From Alteromonadales bacterium alter-6D02 (GTDB lineage: Bacteria; Pseudomonadota; Gammaproteobacteria; Enterobacterales; Psychrobiaceae): 64,000 nt of DNA. The stretch is taken from positions 62,001 to 126,000 of the forward strand of contig PIZK01000012.1 of assembly GCA_002835545.1 (NCBI GenBank). Reading direction: 5' to 3'. This document shows positions 9,483 through 19,149 of this stretch, piece after piece (position 1 is the first letter of the stretch; each line of letters opens with the position of its first letter). The position numbers were made by a program, and so were the translations under genes. The notes beneath the pieces were generated by a model. The model made no database searches and was not told the DNA's origin. It saw only the letters and a program-made list of their open reading frames with translations.

Positions 9483-9556
9483 GGGAGCTCCAAGGCTTAA
9501 CGAGAGTGAAAGACTAATTCACTGACATTAGCATAGGGCTCGTATTACTGACTAGT

Positions 9557-10957
9557 CTATGTGGTTAAAAAGGGGTGGGAAAGCTTGTTTATTAAGCAAG
9601 ATAAGGCTGTGAAATCAGCATGTTCGACATGCTCAATCGCCATATTAAGTATTGGTTTAGTGAGTACAAAGTTTGGATTACTTTTCATCATTAATTGGTG
9701 ACGCTGACAAGTGCTGATTTCTCCTTGTTCTATTCGCATCTGATAGCGCCTTAACCAGTGTATTAGTTGATCGGTATTAGCTAATGTATGTTGGTGGATA
9801 TCTGTCGCTTGAATTCTGTTGTTTTTGTTAAGTAACTGTAATGAATCTACTTGACTAAGCCATTGAAAAAACAAGTTATAGTCAAGTTTGTTATCATACA
9901 AACACTGAAGTAATTCACTAAGTAACTGACGATCAGCTGGTATAAAATCATTCAGACCAAGTTTAGCTAACATCAACATTGAATAATGCTGATAATAGCT
10001 TTGATAGAACTGCTTGAGACTATGTTGCTGCTGCGTTGGAGAAAGAAACAAAGTTAGACACTGTGCCAATACGTGTAAATTAAATAGACATTGGCGTGGT
10101 TGGTTTTCAAACGCATAGCGGCCCTGTTGATCAATCGCGTTAGGAGTCATGCTAGGGTCAAACGTTGACATGAACTCTCCCGTTGCACTATCAAGGGTCA
10201 ATCCGGCAATCGACATGTTATCGCTATTGAGTGTACCATGACAAAATGCAGCGCTTTGCCACTTTGCGGCAAGATAAGCAGTCTTCTCTACGACGTTATT
10301 TAATAACATTTGAGCTTGTTCTTTGACTGCGAGAGTGTCTAGCGTTTTGTTTAAACCTAAATCAGTTGCGCTAGCGGCTAAACAATCAGTAATAAGCACC
10401 CCAAGATCATGCTGCTTGTCTTCGGTTGAACTACTGGCGTATAAAAACTCAAAGTGACCTATTCTAGTAAAGGTCTGCGCTGTTCTTAGCAATAAACTGC
10501 TGTGCTGTAATTGCTGTTGCTGGAGACGTTCGGATGAAAAAGCAAGAGCCAAACTTTCAATCGTCGGAATGCCTAAGCCTGCTAATGCAATATTAGTTAG
10601 ATATTCTTTGACTGCAGAACGCAGCGCTAAGCGCCCGTCATTACCATAAGAAAAAGGAGTTTGCCCGCTACCTTTAAGCTGAAAAGCGCATAAGCCAACG
10701 GAATTAACGTCAAGGTTAAGCACACGCCCATCTCCCAAAGCTGGGTTAAAGGTTCCAAATTGGTGTCCACTATAAGCGGTGACTAGACCAGTAATAGTGC
10801 GCATATCGAAACCTTTCGAGCAGACTTGATTAAATAACGTTAATACATCGTCAAGCTGGTGAGTTGATTTGACCTGATGGATGATTTGTAAATCGGCTAA
10901 AGGGGCGAGCTGATGTTGTTGTATAAAAGCTTGATTTGTATAACGTGATAAATTCAT
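9557..10957 (-). CDS. selO: SelO-family protein adenylyltransferase (YdiU)
   Basis: A 466-residue pseudokinase-fold protein that transfers AMP to Ser/Thr/Tyr of target proteins. Family hallmarks are present: NPALGDGR, LKGSGQTPFS with the nucleotide-binding Lys, DGRLALRSAVKEYL and HGTLNSDNMSIAGL. In most relatives the metal-binding motif reads close to DYGPFGF; here the aligned segment is DSATGEF, so the Asp is kept but the Tyr-Gly-Pro is lost. FDP and the later GRYAFENQP segment are normal. Bacterial members lack selenocysteine, and none is seen here. It is a single gene, convergent with nothing and divergent from the thi operon. Confidence 0.9.
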   Translation of the reverse strand: MNLSRYTNQAFIQQHQLAPLADLQIIHQVKSTHQLDDVLTLFNQVCSKGFDMRTITGLVTAYSGHQFGTFNPALGDGRVLNLDVNSVGLCAFQLKGSGQTPFSYGNDGRLALRSAVKEYLTNIALAGLGIPTIESLALAFSSERLQQQQLQHSSLLLRTAQTFTRIGHFEFLYASSSTEDKQHDLGVLITDCLAASATDLGLNKTLDTLAVKEQAQMLLNNVVEKTAYLAAKWQSAAFCHGTLNSDNMSIAGLTLDSATGEFMSTFDPSMTPNAIDQQGRYAFENQPRQCLFNLHVLAQCLTLFLSPTQQQHSLKQFYQSYYQHYSMLMLAKLGLNDFIPADRQLLSELLQCLYDNKLDYNLFFQWLSQVDSLQLLNKNNRIQATDIHQHTLANTDQLIHWLRRYQMRIEQGEISTCQRHQLMMKSNPNFVLTKPILNMAIEHVEHADFTALSCLINKLSHPFLTT

Positions 10958-11153
10958 TTGTGGCCTTGAAATCGAGTCAGTCTGTTAGCAACCGATAGTA
11001 ATAGATATCTAAATATTGATTGTTTTTAACACAACATCAGACAAAAGACTCGCCTAACTCAAGATATTTATACTTGAATTATGATTTGGTTTCGCTCTAT
11101 ACTTCTGCCCATTAGCTCATGGAAATGGGCTAACTATAAATAATAACGATAAT

Positions 11154-11182
11154 TTGACACAATGATTGTGTCCAAGTTAACA
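11154..11182 (+). promoter_or_regulatory. Candidate thi operon promoter with internal palindrome
   Basis: A TTGACA hexamer (11154-11159) lies 17 bases from a weak -10-like TTAACA (11177-11182), placing a start close to the first base of the riboswitch. The spacer contains a perfect 17-base palindrome, GACACAATGATTGTGTC (11156-11172), in a position where a bound repressor would block RNA polymerase. The -10 match is poor, so the exact promoter is uncertain. Confidence 0.4.
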
Positions 11183-11187
11183 CTATA

Positions 11188-11270
11188 TCTTGTCGGAGTG
11201 CCACTGGCTGAGACCGCATTGCGGGATCCGTAGAACCTGATCAGGCTAATACCTGCGAAGGGAAACAAGA
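11188..11270 (+). promoter_or_regulatory. TPP riboswitch (thi-box) controlling the thiamine operon
   Basis: The aptamer has the invariant thi-box pieces: GGCTGAGA (11206-11213), GGGATCC, then ACCTGATCAGG and the CTAATACCTGCGAAGGGAA block. P1 is formed by TCTTGT (11188-11193) and ACAAGA (11265-11270). It binds thiamine pyrophosphate in the nascent mRNA and lowers expression of biosynthesis genes. About 150 bases (11271-11421) separate it from thiC. I see no strong hairpin plus T-run there, so control may be at translation start. This region fills the 464-base gap between selO and thiC; I see nothing else in it. Confidence 0.96.
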
Positions 11271-11406
11271 GGAATATTATCGCCATTCTTTGGTGTTTAA
11301 AATCATTGCTATAGTACCATTACGTCATTTTCGTGTGGGTTGTGGCTTGATCTATGATATCCACTCTCTTGCCACTTCTCCTGACAAGCATTACTCCCAA
11401 ATTTAA

Positions 11407-13337
<1,931 letters not shown>

Positions 13338-13338
<1 letters not shown>

Positions 13339-14942
13339 TGAATCAAGCTGTGTCCACAACTGAAGTAGTTTGGGCGATTGGCGGGGTCGATTCTCTTGCG
13401 TTAGCTGGGATTGCGGCCGATATGCGCGCAGTGGCGGTTAGTGGTGCGCATTGCGCCACTATCGTTAGCTGCGTGACAGCGCAAAACTCGCAGCGACTAA
13501 TTGCCTGTGAAGCGACTCCTATAAGTTTAATGGAGCAACAATGGCTCGCCTTAAGCCAGCAAACGACCCCTGCGGTAGTTAAGGTGGGTTTATTGGCTAA
13601 CCAAGCTCAAGTGGTTTGGCTGGCCAACAAGCTTGAAGGTTTACGTCAACAGGTTGCTTCAATTCGCGTCATTTATGATCCTGTGGTTAAAGCATCAGCT
13701 GACCGTAGCGATCAAGATGTTGAAATACTTCATGGAATTGTTAATCATTTATTACCTCAAGTAGACTTACTAACGCCTAATGCTGATGAAGCCTGTGCTC
13801 TGCTGGCCATTCAGAATGAAAAATTGACTGATGGAGCCATTGACGATCCTAAAGTGCTCGTGCGACAACTCAGTGATCATTTTAAAGTCAATGTGTTATT
13901 AAAAGGTGGTCACCTTACCCCTGTTAAAGAGCAAGGAGTTGTTCTTGCACTAGATTATTACTCTGGATTAGAACCAACACAGCATCAAAGGTTTAGAAGT
14001 GAACCTACAGCTGAATTTGCATTAGGGCTGCCGTGGTGCCATAACATTAATAGCCGAGGAACTGGCTGCACATTAGCCAGTTTAATCGCAGGCCTTGTCG
14101 CTAAGCAGTATACCTTTTGTGATGCTATTGTTATCGCCAAGGCTGTGTTGGGGCAGGCACTAACACAGAGCCAATCATTAGGCAGCGATCGAGGCGGTTT
14201 GTTGTCTTTAACATTGCCTACAAGCTTTGAACAGCTCCCGTTATTATTGACTGACACTAATTTAGTTAGTTTGGAAAACGAGTTTGCTTCATGTCCGGAT
14301 AAATTGGGCTTGTACCCTGTTGTTGCAGATTGTCAGTGGTTAGAACGTTTGTTAAAGCTCGGGGTTAAAACAATCCAGATCCGCGCAAAAGACTTTGCTG
14401 ACGCAGATATCGAGCCGCAAATCGTTAAAGCTGTTGCTCTAGGTCAGCAATATAATGCGCGTGTGTTTATCAATGACTACTGGCGTTTAGCGATTAAGCA
14501 CGGTGCTTATGGTGTTCACCTTGGGCAAGAGGATATGGTTGAAGCTAATCTTATTGCAATTAAGCAAGCAGGACTAAGACTGGGCTTAAGTACTCATGGT
14601 GTATATGAAGCGTTGGTGGCTAATCAACTTGCGCCAAGCTATATCGCGTTAGGCCATATTTATGCCACCCAAACCAAAGATATGCCATCTCGGCCACAAG
14701 GGCTCGAAAAGTTAGCGCTGCAAGTCGAGCTGTTGAAAACACAACGTGCACTTGTTGCTATCGGGGGTATATCCGCTGATCGTGTTGACGATATCTTAAG
14801 TTCTGGTATTGGGAGTGTCGCTCTAGTGACCGCGATAACCTTAGCAGAAGATGTTGCAGGAACGACTGAACAGTTGCTCGAGTTGGTGGGGGCGGGTGAA
14901 TCGCTTGTAGAAGCTTCAGTGTGTGAGGACGAGCATGGATAA
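13338..14942 (+). CDS. thiDE: Fused HMP-phosphate kinase / thiamine-phosphate synthase (ThiDE)
   Basis: A 534-residue bifunctional protein. Residues about 1-275 are a ribokinase-like ThiD (HMP/HMP-P kinase) with the anion hole SRGTGCT near residue 240. Residues about 322-520 are ThiE with QIRAKD, FINDYW, GVHLGQED, LGLSTHG, LGHIYATQTKDMPS and AIGGIS, which joins HMP-PP and the thiazole phosphate. The ThiD start reads GGVDSLALAG rather than the usual AGSDSGGGAG, so it is divergent at the substrate-binding glycines. The stop overlaps thiF by eight bases. Confidence 0.95.
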
Positions 14943-15702
14943 ACACGTTAAGCTAAGCGATCAGGCCTTTATTCAATACTCACGGCAAATTATGCTCAAA
15001 GGCTGGGGGGAACAAGGCCAATTAACTCTGCTTAATAAACACGTCGCTATTGTTGGTTGTGGTGGGCTGGGGAATGTTACGGCAACCTATTTAGCCGGAG
15101 CAGGTATTGGCACATTAACTTTAATCGATGATGATGAAGTTGAATTGTCGAATTTACCGCGTCAATTTATGTTTGATCATGATTCGATAGAAAACGCCAA
15201 AGCTTTTGAGGTAGCTAATCGCCTGCAAGAGCAACATCCAAGCTTGCAGCTTAATCAACATGCCCAGCGATTGACAAGAGACAATACCACATCATTACTT
15301 GGCAATGTCGATCTAATACTCGATTGCAGCGATAACATGCCAACGCGATATTTGATTAATAGTTTCTGTGTAGAGCAGTCTGTGCCATTGATTAGTGCTT
15401 CGGTAGCTAATTGGCATGGACAGCTGTTGTTAGTTTCTCCGGATAGCCCGGAGTACGGTTGTTATCAATGCTTATTTCCACAAGCACCAAAAGAAGCTAA
15501 TTCCTGCAAAACCTTAGGAGTTAGTGGCCCTATGGTGGGTGTCCTTGGCAGCTTTCAAGCGAATGCTGCGTTGCGATTTTTGCTTAACTTACCCAGTGAT
15601 TTAAATCGACAAATACACCTAGTCGACGGTGAAACTTTCTCTATGCAGCCCTTGAACCGCCAGCGTAATGAACAGTGCCCCGTTTGTCGGCAACCTAACT
15701 AG
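14935..15702 (+). CDS. thiF: ThiS adenylyltransferase
   Basis: A 255-residue E1-like enzyme that adenylates the C-terminal glycine of ThiS so sulfur can be loaded for thiazole synthesis. The nucleotide-binding GCGGLGN loop, the Arg finger region (LPRQFMFD), the DCSDN segment and the zinc-binding CPVC near the C-terminus are seen. The frame is open from a GTG at 14923, but ATG 14935 has GAGG at a good distance and gives the normal MoeB/ThiF N-terminus, so I chose it. It overlaps thiDE by eight bases and is followed 12 bases later by thiS. Confidence 0.93.
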   Translation: MDKHVKLSDQAFIQYSRQIMLKGWGEQGQLTLLNKHVAIVGCGGLGNVTATYLAGAGIGTLTLIDDDEVELSNLPRQFMFDHDSIENAKAFEVANRLQEQHPSLQLNQHAQRLTRDNTTSLLGNVDLILDCSDNMPTRYLINSFCVEQSVPLISASVANWHGQLLLVSPDSPEYGCYQCLFPQAPKEANSCKTLGVSGPMVGVLGSFQANAALRFLLNLPSDLNRQIHLVDGETFSMQPLNRQRNEQCPVCRQPN

Positions 15703-15714
15703 AAGAATTAAATT

Positions 15715-15942
15715 ATGCTTAAAGATAAACCGCAACATGCCGTGTTAATTAATAATAACCAATGGTTAGAAATCGAGCCGCAAGGTTTGATGCTTTCGGC
15801 TGTGATTAATCAGCTTTCTTTGGTTGAGTCCAGTATTGCTGTCGCAGTAAACAATAATATTATAAACAAAGCGCTTTGGCATGAGTATGTATTAGCCGAT
15901 GGCGATCAAATTAACGTCTTTTCTGCGATTGCAGGCGGATAA
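15715..15942 (+). CDS. thiS: Sulfur carrier protein ThiS
   Basis: A 75-residue ubiquitin-like protein ending in the required Gly-Gly (SAIAGG), the site of adenylation by ThiF and thiocarboxylate formation. The middle segment, [16 protein letters not shown], matches the conserved VAVNxxIVPRxxW region of ThiS. It lies between thiF and thiG; its stop is one base before the thiG start. Confidence 0.95.
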   Translation: MLKDKPQHAVLINNNQWLEIEPQGLMLSAVINQLSLVESSIAVAVNNNIINKALWHEYVLADGDQINVFSAIAGG

Positions 15943-15943
15943 A

Positions 15944-16729
15944 ATGAAAACAAATATTGAACAAGATAAACTAGTTATTGCAGGGCATCAGTTCCAGTCA
16001 CGGTTGTTTACTGGTACCGGAAAATTTGCCACTTCAGACCTCATGAGTCAGTCGCTGGTTGCGTCTCAATCAGAGTTAGTGACTATGGCATTAAAGCGCG
16101 TCGATTTAATCAATCAATCCGATGATATCTTAACGCCATTGCTAGAAAATAACATGAAGTTGCTCCCTAATACCTCGGGTGCTAAAGATGCAAAGGATGC
16201 TGTATTTGCTGCGCATTTAACTCGTGAAGCTTTAGGCACTAATTGGGTTAAGCTTGAAATTCATCCTGATCCTAAATATCTCATGCCTGATCCTATTGAA
16301 ACACTAAAAGCGGCCGAAGCGCTCGTTAAAGATGGTTTTGTCGTATTACCTTATATGCATGCCGACCCTGTTTTAGCACGCCAACTCGAAGAGGTGGGGT
16401 GTGCCGCTGTGATGCCATTAGGTGCACCCATTGGCAGTAATAAGGGTTTAGTGAGCCAAGACTTTCTCGAAATCATTATAGAGCAGGCCAATGTGCCCGT
16501 TGTCATTGATGCTGGAATTGGTGCGCCGTCTCATGCGGCTTTAGCGATGGAGTTAGGCGCAGATGCGGTACTTGTTAATACGGCGATGGCAGTGTCACCA
16601 GACCCTATTGCTATGGCAAAAGCCTTTGCCTTGTCTGTGGAGTCTGGCCGCTTAGCTTATCAAGCTGGCTTAGGAGCCGTGAACCAACAAGCGATTGCTA
16701 CGAGTCCATTAACATCCTTTTTAGACTAG
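15944..16729 (+). CDS. thiG: Thiazole synthase
   Basis: A 261-residue TIM-barrel enzyme that makes the thiazole phosphate from deoxyxylulose phosphate, dehydroglycine and ThiS thiocarboxylate. The Schiff-base lysine is K103 in [32 protein letters not shown] and [10 protein letters not shown] are family-typical. The frame extends back to 15899 inside thiS, but ATG 15944, preceded by AGGCGG, is the evident start. It is followed 29 bases later by thiH, with which ThiG forms a complex in enteric bacteria. Confidence 0.97.
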   Translation: MKTNIEQDKLVIAGHQFQSRLFTGTGKFATSDLMSQSLVASQSELVTMALKRVDLINQSDDILTPLLENNMKLLPNTSGAKDAKDAVFAAHLTREALGTNWVKLEIHPDPKYLMPDPIETLKAAEALVKDGFVVLPYMHADPVLARQLEEVGCAAVMPLGAPIGSNKGLVSQDFLEIIIEQANVPVVIDAGIGAPSHAALAMELGADAVLVNTAMAVSPDPIAMAKAFALSVESGRLAYQAGLGAVNQQAIATSPLTSFLD

Positions 16730-16758
16730 TGAACTTGCTGATAGGGGAAGTGTAAATA

Positions 16759-17886
16759 ATGAGTGGTTTTGAACAGGTACTTGCTCGCTATGAGTGGGAT
16801 CAACAGCAGCAACGGATTGAAGCTTGTACCGAGACACAGGTTGTGAGGGCTATTAACCGAGCTGCGCAAGCTAAAAAGCTTTCGCTCGATGACTTTCAAG
16901 CGTTAATCTCACCTGCGGCGGAGCCCTACTTGGAACACATGGCCAAAGTGAGTCAGCAATTAACTCAACAGCGTTTTGGAAAAACGATGTTGCTATATGT
17001 TCCTTTATATCTCTCTAATATGTGCTCAAATATCTGTACCTATTGTGGTTTTAGTATGGAGCATAAGATTAGGCGTACTACTCTCACCATGGAGCAATTA
17101 GCCGAAGAAGCTCAAGCGATAAAAGAACTTGGCTTTGATCATATCTTATTAGTGACCGGTGAGTCTGAGCGAAAAGTGGGTATGGCGTATTTTGAGCAAG
17201 CGATTAAGCTGCTCAAGCAATATTTTAATCATATATCAATGGAAGTTCAGCCTCTAGACACCGATGAGTACCGTCGATTAAGTGAGTTGGGGGTTGAGTC
17301 TATTTTAGTGTATCAAGAGACCTACCATCGCGAAAAGTACGCAAAATATCACCTGAAAGGGAAGAAGTCAGATTTCGATTATCGTTTAGCGACACCAGAA
17401 CGAGTGGGTGAAGCGGGCATCAACAAAGTCGGAATAGGCTGTTTGTTAGGGCTCGAAGATTGGCGTACTGATGCTTTTCATGTTGCGATGCAGTTAACCT
17501 ACCTGGAGAAAAAGTATTGGAAAATGCGTTTTTCGCTTTCGTTTCCTAGGTTGCGTCCTTGTGAAGGTACTGCGGAGATTAACTCACCAATGACTGATCG
17601 GCAGTTGGTGCAGTTGATTTGCGCCTACCGCCTGTTTAACCCTCAAGTCGAACTGTCACTATCAACACGTGAATCCGCATTATTTAGAGATAATATGCTT
17701 GCTCTTGGAGTAACCACTATGAGTGCTGGGTCAAAAACACAGCCAGGTGGTTATGCATCCGATGATAGTAATCTTGAGCAGTTTAGTATTGATGATAACC
17801 GTTCGGTTGCACAGGTTGCTCAAGCAATCACCGACAAAGGTTATCAGGTCGTATGGAAAGATTGGCAGCAGGGGCTAAATACCTAA
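16759..17886 (+). CDS. thiH: 2-iminoacetate (dehydroglycine) synthase
   Basis: A 375-residue radical-SAM enzyme that cleaves tyrosine to dehydroglycine and p-cresol for the thiazole ring. The cluster motif C89-x3-C93-x2-C96 (CSNICTYC) is intact, followed by GFS. Use of ThiH rather than the oxidase ThiO is normal in gammaproteobacteria and implies oxygen-sensitive synthesis. It is the last gene of the thi operon, with a hairpin 24 bases after its stop. Confidence 0.97.
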   Translation: MSGFEQVLARYEWDQQQQRIEACTETQVVRAINRAAQAKKLSLDDFQALISPAAEPYLEHMAKVSQQLTQQRFGKTMLLYVPLYLSNMCSNICTYCGFSMEHKIRRTTLTMEQLAEEAQAIKELGFDHILLVTGESERKVGMAYFEQAIKLLKQYFNHISMEVQPLDTDEYRRLSELGVESILVYQETYHREKYAKYHLKGKKSDFDYRLATPERVGEAGINKVGIGCLLGLEDWRTDAFHVAMQLTYLEKKYWKMRFSLSFPRLRPCEGTAEINSPMTDRQLVQLICAYRLFNPQVELSLSTRESALFRDNMLALGVTTMSAGSKTQPGGYASDDSNLEQFSIDDNRSVAQVAQAITDKGYQVVWKDWQQGLNT

Positions 17887-17909
17887 GGTGGAATAGCCTC
17901 GTTGTTTGT

Positions 17910-17937
17910 TAGCGTATGAGAATAATTACATACGCTA
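17910..17937 (+). terminator. Hairpin ending the thi operon
   Basis: A perfect 9-bp inverted repeat, TAGCGTATG (17910-17918) and CATACGCTA (17929-17937), with a 10-base loop lies 24 bases downstream of the thiH stop. There is no T-run after it, so it may be a weak or factor-assisted terminator, or a 3'-end stabiliser. Confidence 0.4.
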
Positions 17938-17983
17938 TCGATATAGATGTCGGTCGATGTTAAACGTCTTTGTGTAGCCTTAG

Positions 17984-18148
17984 GGGGCAATTTATGTAGG
18001 GAGTCGAAGGACGCTAACTGAAGATGACATTAGTGGCATACGTTCGATTTACGGCTTTACCCCAATTCCTGTGTCTGAACCAACGCTTGTCACTTTATTG
18101 GGGTTTGTCCTACTAGGGGTAACTCTTGGTAAACGTAAAAAAAGTTAA
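17984..18148 (+). pseudogene. C-terminal remnant of a PEP-CTERM matrixin-type metalloprotease
   Basis: An open stretch of 54 codons with no plausible start reads RTLTEDDISGIRSIYG, the usual last helix of M10/matrixin-type metalloprotease domains. It then reads VSEPTLVTLLGFVLLG and GKRKKS, a PEP-CTERM sorting tail (VPEP-like motif, membrane span, basic end). A TAG at 17981 stops the frame upstream, and no zinc motif (HExxHxxGxxH) is found before it, so the catalytic part has been lost. PEP-CTERM proteins are handled by an exosortase elsewhere in the genome; no exosortase gene is in this window. The remnant sits between thiH and cysZ and is probably debris from a deletion or rearrangement. Confidence 0.7.
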
Positions 18149-18165
18149 TTCCCCTAGTTGTTAGC

Positions 18166-18190
18166 TAAGTGGTAGTTATTCTACCACTTA
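18166..18190. terminator. Terminator-like hairpin at the 3' end of cysZ
   Basis: A perfect 10-bp inverted repeat, TAAGTGGTAG and CTACCACTTA, with loop TTATT spans the last codons and the stop of cysZ (minus strand). No T-run follows on either strand, so termination is possible but unproven. Confidence 0.35.
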
Positions 18191-18951
18191 ACTATGTCAT
18201 CGGTGTTTTCATCAAGATGATGTTCACGATAGCGCTCAACCCATAAAGCCGTTGCACCACAAATCGCAACCGGCATCACGACTAAATTGACGATTGGGAT
18301 CATTGAAAATAATGTTGTCATCGCGCCAAAAGAAAAAGCACAGCCTTTATCTTGTTTTAATTGTGACTTCATCATCTTAAAATCACGTTTGTGGTTATCA
18401 AACGGATAATCACAATATTGAATCGCCATCATCCACGCACTAAATAAAAACCAAAGAACGGGCGCTACGGTTTGTCCAACAATTGGAATAAAGAATAAAA
18501 TAAGACAACCAATTGCCCTTGGTAAGTAGTAAGCAAGTTTAGTCCATTCACGATGTAACGTTCTCGGTATATCTTTAACAACATCGGCTGTAGTAGTTGT
18601 TGGTGCTGGTTGCCCTGTTAAATGACATTCGACTTTTTCAGCGAGTAGTCCATTAAATGGAGCTGCAATCCAATTTGCGACAGAGCTAAATAAGAAAGAA
18701 AAGACCACTAATAATGAAATAACGGCTAAAGGCCATAAAATAAACTTTAACCAACTCAAAAATTCAGGCAGATAACCATCAAGGTAGACGAAGAAGCCAT
18801 CGAGTTGTAAAAATAAATAGTAAAAAGCGGAAGAAAATAAAAGCACATTAACGATAAGAGGAATTAAAACAAAACTTCTTAACCCTTTGGTTTGTATTAA
18901 GTCGAAACCTTTTAAAAAGTAGCTAGCTCCGCTACGCGATTTATCAAACAC
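18181..18951 (-). CDS. cysZ: Sulfate transporter CysZ family
   Basis: A 256-residue inner membrane protein with about four hydrophobic spans and the CysZ-typical YFLKGFDLI start, FNGLLAEKVE loop and AIQYCDYPFDNH segment. CysZ mediates sulfate uptake for cysteine synthesis. In enteric bacteria cysZ is next to zipA-ligA; here smc lies between them and cysZ is divergent from smc. The ATG start at 18951 fits the family. Some relatives are annotated only as EI24-domain proteins. Confidence 0.9.
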   Translation of the reverse strand: MFDKSRSGASYFLKGFDLIQTKGLRSFVLIPLIVNVLLFSSAFYYLFLQLDGFFVYLDGYLPEFLSWLKFILWPLAVISLLVVFSFLFSSVANWIAAPFNGLLAEKVECHLTGQPAPTTTTADVVKDIPRTLHREWTKLAYYLPRAIGCLILFFIPIVGQTVAPVLWFLFSAWMMAIQYCDYPFDNHKRDFKMMKSQLKQDKGCAFSFGAMTTLFSMIPIVNLVVMPVAICGATALWVERYREHHLDENTDDIVKW

Positions 18952-19149
18952 GATATGTTCCTTGTAAAAAAGTTAGCAAATAAGCCCGCTAACTAAATAG
19001 TAAACTGAAGATAGGCTCTAGTATATTGCGATAAATTGAACGAAGCATAGCTAATTTGTTACAAAATTAATCAAACGGGTGGTTTTTGTCTGCTATTTGA
19101 TTTATCCCTATGCGATAATGCGAAATCTGCTAATTAACTACTGAGCGAA

